Positions 8,392 to 13,965 of a stretch of DNA of 13,965 nucleotides are shown one piece after another. The DNA is from Chloroflexota bacterium (lineage in GTDB: Bacteria > Chloroflexota > Anaerolineae > Promineifilales > Promineifilaceae). Both the position numbers and the translations under genes were made by a program. Where the stretch lies: positions 1-13,965 of the forward strand of contig JAUVOB010000002.1 of assembly GCA_030599405.1 (NCBI GenBank), read 5' to 3'. The notes under the pieces are model-generated. The model ran no database searches and was not told where the DNA came from. It was given only the letters and a program-made list of their open reading frames with translations. Position 1 is the stretch's first letter, and the number at the start of each line of letters is the position of its first letter.

Positions 8392-9708
8392 ATGAGTATC
8401 TACAATCCTTTCTTCCACAGGGGTGCGATAAGACGGGCTGAAGAATTTCACGGACGTGAAGAGCAGATTGGCCAGATCTTAGGTCTGTTTCATAATGGAC
8501 AAAGTGTCTCGGTGGTTGGCCCGAGGCGGATCGGGAAGAGCTCGCTACTATTACACCTGCGAAGGCCTTCTACACGCATAGAATCGGGCATAACCCCTGA
8601 AGAGACGGTTGTCGCCCTCGTAGATTGTCAGGAATTGGGAGGATCACCGCCCGAGGAGGTTTATGAGGCTCTCATGACGAGCGTCATGGATGCGGCGGGT
8701 ATGAAAAGTGGTGATTCCTCTGGGGTTGAGAGACCAGGCACTTATAGGTCCCTTGATATCATTCTGGGTGAAATATACCGATCGGGATCATCGGTCATCG
8801 TGCTGCTTGATGAATTTGAGCTATTAGCGGCCAATTCGCGACTTACGCCTTATTTCTTTGCCCGATTACGAGGCCTGACGACGAAATACGGTCTTGCTTA
8901 CTTAACAGCAAGCCAGCGTCCTCTCTTCGACATTACCGCTGATGAAGAAATCCTAAGCTCACCTTTTTTCAACATCTTTGTCACCTTATCATTAGGTTTG
9001 TTTTCGCGACGAGAGGCGCTCGAACTAATCGATAAGCGGTTAAAAGGAACTGGAATAGAGTTCTCAGATGAGCTCTGCGAACACTTGATCGCCCTCGTCG
9101 GCCCCCACCCTTTCTTCCTTCATATCGCCGGCTACCATGCCTATAACGCTGTAGCGGAGAAACGAATTGATGGGTTCAAGGGCTCGCTCAATGACTTGGA
9201 TGCCTCAATAGAAATCGAGTCAGACTCGCATCTTGGATACCTATGGCAAAATCTATCAAGCGAAGAGCAATACTGTCTGGCAATTCTGAATGGACCGGTG
9301 GATCCGATGCGGCAACTTGAGCAGCAGTGTCTGGTAGAGTTGACCGATGATGGATACACATACACAAGCGAAATACTGAAGCGGTTTGTTCGAAGACAGT
9401 CGGTCCAAGGTATCATTCAGGCGGGGCCGTTCGTTATTGATCGACAACGCCATCAGGTGCACGCAGATGGTCGCGAATTAAGCCTAACAACATCCCAATT
9501 CGACCTGCTATCTCGGCTTGGACAGCAGTCAGGTCAGGTCGTACCCGGTTCCAAGTTAGAAATAGCTGTATGGGGAGATGCATTACTTGATGATCCGGAC
9601 CGGCTCAAGACGCTGATAAAACGTCTACGGAGGGCCATCGATCCCTTCGACAAATGGATCATAAGTGAACGCGGCGTGGGGTATGCTCTACGAGAACCAG
9701 ATTTCTAG
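8392..9708 (+). CDS. STAND-type ATPase with C-terminal OmpR/PhoB winged-helix DNA-binding domain
   Basis: 438 residues, no signal peptide or membrane helix, so cytosolic. The N-terminal ATPase (about 5-260) begins with NPFFHRG and FHGREEQI, then has Walker A VGPRRIGKSS (Lys49), Walker B VIVLLDEFE (Asp140, Glu141), a sensor-like strand TASQR (172-176) and a STAND-style GPHPFFLHIAG (237-247). This pattern fits the ATPase_2/novel STAND group. A linker of about 80 residues leads to a winged helix (about 344-435) with the Trans_reg_C hallmarks: LTTSQFDLLSRL, a VWGD turn, the recognition-helix segment LKTLIKRLRRAI and the wing ISERGVGYAL. There is no receiver domain, so control would come from ATP binding or a partner instead of phosphotransfer. 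The 3' end overlaps the next gene by 26 bases, implying translational coupling and a shared job. It is probably a transcription regulator; its target is unknown, and its own promoter is a natural candidate. Confidence 0.9.
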   Translation: MSIYNPFFHRGAIRRAEEFHGREEQIGQILGLFHNGQSVSVVGPRRIGKSSLLLHLRRPSTRIESGITPEETVVALVDCQELGGSPPEEVYEALMTSVMDAAGMKSGDSSGVERPGTYRSLDIILGEIYRSGSSVIVLLDEFELLAANSRLTPYFFARLRGLTTKYGLAYLTASQRPLFDITADEEILSSPFFNIFVTLSLGLFSRREALELIDKRLKGTGIEFSDELCEHLIALVGPHPFFLHIAGYHAYNAVAEKRIDGFKGSLNDLDASIEIESDSHLGYLWQNLSSEEQYCLAILNGPVDPMRQLEQQCLVELTDDGYTYTSEILKRFVRRQSVQGIIQAGPFVIDRQRHQVHADGRELSLTTSQFDLLSRLGQQSGQVVPGSKLEIAVWGDALLDDPDRLKTLIKRLRRAIDPFDKWIISERGVGYALREPDF

Positions 9709-12700
9709 ACGATTCGACCATCACGGTCTAATTGCTCGGCTTCCACGATTGCTGCTAGCGGTCATCGTTCTAGCGACAATCGCGATTCTAGCGAGTTTTG
9801 AGTCAACCGCGGCTCAGTCGTCCTCATCCGTCTATTGGCGATATGACGCCCCAGATAGGTTAAGCCGAATCAACGTTTCTGATCTTGATCAAGATGGGAT
9901 CGACGATCTAGTCGTCGTAGCTGGTGACGGAGATGTAATTCTGGTCGGAGCTGACGGCATCGCGAGATGGTCGGTCCCCTACAAAACTGCAACGCCGGTT
10001 GTAGGAATGGCGACCTTCAATCTTCATGGCGAGCTAGAACCAACGGACGAAATATTGCTCCTGACCGAGGCCGGTCTCATCGTCCTTGACAGTGAAGGAA
10101 ACGAGCTCTTCGCCACATCCTTTAGAGAGATACCCATTGCAGTTAGTCCAATCCAAACATCATCCAGCGATAAGGATAATGTCCTTGTTGCTCTTGCGAA
10201 CGGAGAACTGCGGCAAATTGATAGTGAGGGACGACTAGTATGGCAGTATGTATTTCAGGATGCGAATTCGCAGAACGCTCAGCCTGCCCTGGTCACTGCC
10301 GATTTGAATCGCGATGGTCAAGATGAGATCATTTATAGTTATTTCACCGATGAAGGATTCAGTAAGTTAGCCCTTCTATCACCGGATGGCGAACTAATAT
10401 GGGAGCGTTCAAACAGCGGTATTGTTAGTGCGATGACCATCGTAGAATTCGATCCTGAGCAGCCGTTGGAGATTGCTCTGGGCACTTCTCTTAACCGTGT
10501 CTACCTGTACTCTGCCGATGGACAACGCCGGTGGCCCTATCGATCTCCAAACAAACCGATCACCTCTTTGGAGACGGCTGTCTTGGATGGCACTCCTGCT
10601 CTTATTGTAGGTACATCGGTCGGGAAGCTTATTGCCTACGATGAATTAGGGCGCAGAATATGGGCGGGCACATACAGCGAATCACCTGATCACCCGATAT
10701 TGTCTATCTCCTCCTCTTCAGGGGGGGAAAGCGGTGGGAACCCAGTCGCCCTGGCGATATTAATCGGCCAACCTTCCGGAAATACGGAGGCGTCGGATAT
10801 TATTCTGCTGGATGGTGGAGGTAGGCGTCTTGAACCATCATTTCCTGCTGTTGATAACGCAGCACTCTCAAGATTAGTCGATGTGAATCACGATGGAATT
10901 AGCGAGCTGCTGCTTGCAGGATTTGCGACTGCAGAACTTCTCGATCCAGGAATTGGGGCTCGTCAATACTCCAGCTCCTGGGACTACAGGTTGGGAGCTG
11001 GTTCCCAGGCTTTCTTGGTGACCGACATCGATCAAGACGACGAACAGGAAATTCTGATTGGTACTGACGATGGCACCCTCCATGCCCTAAACAACAACGG
11101 CGCGCTGATTTGGGCGGCTGAACTCGGAGGTGTCGTTAGTGACATCTCTATTGCCGAGCCTGATACCGGTTCTCAACTTAATATAGTAGCGGTTCATAAC
11201 GACAGCACCATCAGTGACGATGGTGTCGTCGCTTTAGAAGGGTTTTTGGAGCTCTTGGATCCCGACGGCAACCAACTATGGTCCAAGTCACTCCCTTCAA
11301 CCATTACCTCGATGGCGGTCGGCGATATTAACCGCAGCGGACCACCGGAAGTAATAGTCGGTACCTCAGATGGGCTCATCATCGCTTTTTCGCTCACCGG
11401 TGATGAATTTTGGCGATCGACGATTAATGCCAGCGTTGACACGTTAACACTGTCCAGTGGCGGTCGTGGCGTCGATATTCTGGCAAGCACCGGCGCGAAC
11501 AAAATCGATCGATTTGATAATAAGGGCACAGGATCTGTTAGGACAGCCGAGTATCTGGAAGATATCGTAGACATTTTTGATCTCACCCGGGATCCCAAGC
11601 TTGTTACTGTACTCGTAGTAGCCATCGAGGACGGCACTCTCCGAGGCATCAGCCCTCGGGGAATTCAGCTCTGGCAGGTTGATCTGCCGGGATCACCTAT
11701 TGTAGCGATTCCGGCCGACAACTCGGTCATCGTTGGAACAGATGAAGACCAGCTGTTGCGGATCGACATTGATGGTGAAGTCGTCTGGCGTCAGAATGAT
11801 CTAGGCCGTGTGACTAGCCTTTACTGGGGGGACCTGGACGGAAATATCCAGTCTGACATCGCTGTTGGAAATCGAGAAGGCGACATCATGCTCATAACTG
11901 GTGATGGTGAGAAAACCTGGGATCAACTCAATCTTGATAGTGAAGTTGTTGACGTTTCAGCAATCCGCCGACTACCTAACCTTCAAGCGGATCTCGTCGC
12001 CGTTACCGATAATGGCATTGTCCAGCTATTCCAATCCCAGGCCAATAGACCGCCGCTGCTAGTTAATCCCCGTACTGAAGTTAGCGAAGGTAGCTACAGC
12101 ATCAGCGTATCAGTCATAGACGTTGAAAACGACCCGGTTACTGTTGGTCTTGATCTGTTCGATCCGGATAGTGATCAATGGATATTCCAGGGCGATAAGA
12201 CAGCATCTGGAGGAAGAAGCACAATCTTTTGGGCCGTCGATCCGCCAGAGGACGCCGAGGAGGTTCGTTATCGATTCCAATATGATGACGGATCACATTC
12301 TGCAATGGTTGAACCAGCTGCCGGCCCTGCAGCCGTCCCGCCATCGCCGATCTTGCTGGATATCCTCATTACATTGGTATTTGGTATCATCGGAATCGGC
12401 GGTGCAGCTCTCTACATCAGACAAGCTCGGTCACCAATCGCCAGAGCTCGACGGTATTACGCTCGGCTGAAGCAAAAACCAGAATTAACGCTGGTCATGC
12501 TCAATGATGAGTACAACCGGTCAGACGGCTCCCCATATTTCTTTCTCAATCTTGCTAATGCTGCCCGTCAGGACCGAAATCGTGCCCTTACTAGTCTCGC
12601 CGATGGTTTGTACCTTTTAGACAGCCGTCCAGAGTCGGCCTTGCGAATTATGGTTGGCGCTCTTGAAGACGCGGAAAAGGAAAGGCCCCCGTGGCTTGGT

Positions 12701-13965
12701 CTCGATGGCTGGCTACTCCTGTATCGAACGGCTCTAACGCTTATTACAACACCTTCGATTACCGAGCTCACATTACTCAGGCCGCAGCTTGAGCAACTTC
12801 TTAAGGTTGAGGGATCTCATACGCCCAATGTCCAGTCCATGGAAGTACTTTTACCTGTGCTCACAACTTTGCGGGATAGCGAACGGGTAGACCTGGTCGA
12901 GGATCGACTCGTTTATCTGAACGAGTCCATTGGCCTGTTGAAACAACTTCAGCACCAGTCAGCTCAATACCCTGTTGAAATCGGCAACACGATACTCGTG
13001 GCCATAATCAGCCGTTGGCTAGGGCTTATTCGGGTCGAGGTGGAAGAAATACATGGGCGCGCCCAATTAGTCATCCAGCTGATGACTAAGCATTTGGTAC
13101 CCGAAGAAGAACCAATAGTCGCCTTGGAAATCGCGAATAAAGGCAGAGCCCCCGCAGAGCAAGTGGTGGTTACACTTCAAGCAAATCCAGGATACAGCAA
13201 AGTCACTAAATCGCAGTTGGTACCCATCCTTTCTCCTGGCCGCAAACGGCAAGTTCAGTTCGCAATCGATCCCGATGTGCGGGAGCCTTTTCGAATTGTA
13301 TTCTCGATCACCTACGATGACCGCCAGAGCGAAGGACAGATGATTGCTTTTGCCGACATGGTCTATTTGCTGCCACCAATTCGCGACTTCAAACCAATCC
13401 TGAACCCATACTCGCCGGGGATGCCTCTACGTCAAAATAGCCAGGTATTCTACGGTCGAGAGGATCTGTTTCAATTTATTCGGGATAACACAGGTCGCGG
13501 TGATCAGCGCAATGTTCTGATCTTGATCGGCCAGCGTCGAACCGGAAAAACCTCTGTCCTACTTCAGCTCGACCAACACCTTACGGAGGATCAGTTTCCG
13601 ATATATATCGATTGCCAATCCCTAGGAGTGAGCCCTGGTATGCCAGCATTCTTCCATGACTTAGCATGGACGATCGCGGAGTCTCTAGCAGCGAAGGGAC
13701 TGGAGATATCTGTACCAAAACCATCCGAGTGGTTAACAGATCCTGCAGGTAAATTTCAACGGCAGTTTATTCCTGCCGTTCAGCAGTTACTGCCCGATGG
13801 AACAAAGATCTTGCTGGTTTTTGACGAATTTGAAGCCTTCGAGAATCTCGTCAGGGACAACATTCTTCCACGGACGCTATTTACATTCCTGAGACACATT
13901 ATGCAACATCGAGAAGGATTGGGTTTCATCTTTGCCGGAACTCATCGCTTGGAAGAAATGGGTAG
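9683..13965 (+). CDS. giant transmembrane FG-GAP/PQQ-like propeller protein with cytosolic STAND-type ATPase (C-terminus cut by window edge)
   Basis: 1427 residues are open to the right edge. A signal anchor (about 20-37) is followed by a long repeat region (about 46-785). Calcium-loop-like D-x-D/N-x-D motifs start at residues 67, 207, 400 and 448, with more degenerate ones at 548 and 717, and PQQ-propeller-style strands such as LVWQYVF, LIWAAEL and QLWQVDL recur. An Ig/cadherin-like segment (about 790-875) precedes a membrane helix (about 890-913). Inside are a mainly helical region (to about 1135), an Ig/CARDB-like beta domain (about 1143-1226) and an ATPase with YGRED entry, Walker A GQRRTGKTS (Lys1289) and Walker B LLVFDEFE (Asp1381). 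The topology puts the propeller outside and the ATPase in the cytosol. ATG 9683 is chosen over an in-frame GTG at 9665; a stop lies just before the GTG. No strong ribosome site is visible, which fits coupling to the overlapping upstream gene. The role is inferred to be sensing or signalling. Confidence 0.88.
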   Translation, partial: MLYENQISRRFDHHGLIARLPRLLLAVIVLATIAILASFESTAAQSSSSVYWRYDAPDRLSRINVSDLDQDGIDDLVVVAGDGDVILVGADGIARWSVPYKTATPVVGMATFNLHGELEPTDEILLLTEAGLIVLDSEGNELFATSFREIPIAVSPIQTSSSDKDNVLVALANGELRQIDSEGRLVWQYVFQDANSQNAQPALVTADLNRDGQDEIIYSYFTDEGFSKLALLSPDGELIWERSNSGIVSAMTIVEFDPEQPLEIALGTSLNRVYLYSADGQRRWPYRSPNKPITSLETAVLDGTPALIVGTSVGKLIAYDELGRRIWAGTYSESPDHPILSISSSSGGESGGNPVALAILIGQPSGNTEASDIILLDGGGRRLEPSFPAVDNAALSRLVDVNHDGISELLLAGFATAELLDPGIGARQYSSSWDYRLGAGSQAFLVTDIDQDDEQEILIGTDDGTLHALNNNGALIWAAELGGVVSDISIAEPDTGSQLNIVAVHNDSTISDDGVVALEGFLELLDPDGNQLWSKSLPSTITSMAVGDINRSGPPEVIVGTSDGLIIAFSLTGDEFWRSTINASVDTLTLSSGGRGVDILASTGANKIDRFDNKGTGSVRTAEYLEDIVDIFDLTRDPKLVTVLVVAIEDGTLRGISPRGIQLWQVDLPGSPIVAIPADNSVIVGTDEDQLLRIDIDGEVVWRQNDLGRVTSLYWGDLDGNIQSDIAVGNREGDIMLITGDGEKTWDQLNLDSEVVDVSAIRRLPNLQADLVAVTDNGIVQLFQSQANRPPLLVNPRTEVSEGSYSISVSVIDVENDPVTVGLDLFDPDSDQWIFQGDKTASGGRSTIFWAVDPPEDAEEVRYRFQYDDGSHSAMVEPAAGPAAVPPSPILLDILITLVFGIIGIGGAALYIRQARSPIARARRYYARLKQKPELTLVMLNDEYNRSDGSPYFFLNLANAARQDRNRALTSLADGLYLLDSRPESALRIMVGALEDAEKERPPWLGLDGWLLLYRTALTLITTPSITELTLLRPQLEQLLKVEGSHTPNVQSMEVLLPVLTTLRDSERVDLVEDRLVYLNESIGLLKQLQHQSAQYPVEIGNTILVAIISRWLGLIRVEVEEIHGRAQLVIQLMTKHLVPEEEPIVALEIANKGRAPAEQVVVTLQANPGYSKVTKSQLVPILSPGRKRQVQFAIDPDVREPFRIVFSITYDDRQSEGQMIAFADMVYLLPPIRDFKPILNPYSPGMPLRQNSQVFYGREDLFQFIRDNTGRGDQRNVLILIGQRRTGKTSVLLQLDQHLTEDQFPIYIDCQSLGVSPGMPAFFHDLAWTIAESLAAKGLEISVPKPSEWLTDPAGKFQRQFIPAVQQLLPDGTKILLVFDEFEAFENLVRDNILPRTLFTFLRHIMQHREGLGFIFAGTHRLEEMG

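Noticed and set aside
9665..9682. GTG start for the giant gene
   Set aside because: It is in frame and just after a stop codon, but adds only six residues and has no better ribosome site than the ATG at 9683; it remains a minor alternative.
11194..11649. 151-residue minus-strand ORF
   Set aside because: It is antisense to the propeller coding region and is Ser/Thr/Pro-rich, as expected from reverse reading of that region. No start signal or domain was found.
12123..12470. 115-residue plus-strand ORF
   Set aside because: It is out of frame inside the giant propeller-ATPase gene, across its Ig-like and membrane-helix coding region, and is not protein-like.

Overview
The window looks like a chromosomal segment of a Chloroflexota-like bacterium (Anaerolineae/Caldilinea type). 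This is an inference from protein style: a very large kinase-STAND-WD40 receptor, a secreted enzyme tethered through a Thr/Pro-rich stalk, and long open propeller proteins. No rRNA or other taxonomic marker is present. I see no tRNA, CRISPR array, insertion sequence or integrase. Coding density is very high and no intergenic gap exceeds about 240 bases.

Layout. The left part is on the minus strand. Bases 1-3869 hold a Ser/Thr protein kinase fused to a STAND NTPase, a transmembrane helix and at least eight WD40 repeats; it runs off the left edge. Upstream of it, 4107-5894 encodes a membrane-tethered clan GH-A-like glycoside hydrolase. A compact divergent intergenic region (5895-5952) separates this from the plus-strand part: a superfamily 1 (UvrD-like) helicase with altered motifs III and IV (5953-8322), a STAND-type ATPase with a C-terminal OmpR/PhoB winged helix (8392-9708), and a giant ORF (9683 to the right edge). 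The giant ORF has a signal anchor, an FG-GAP/PQQ-like propeller, a transmembrane helix, a cytoplasmic Ig-like domain and a second STAND-type ATPase.

How they may work together. The last two genes overlap by 26 bases and carry related ATPase domains, with matching GREE/GRED entries, RRxGKS/T P-loops and DEFE Walker B motifs. The simplest reading is a membrane signalling pair: an extracytoplasmic propeller sensor linked to a cytosolic ATPase, working with an ATPase-linked DNA-binding protein. No function has been assigned to this pair here. The kinase-STAND-WD40 protein at the other end has the same plan in reverse order (cytosolic signalling modules, one membrane helix, outside propeller). The helicase and hydrolase may simply be neighbours. 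Both large ORFs are cut by the window edges.
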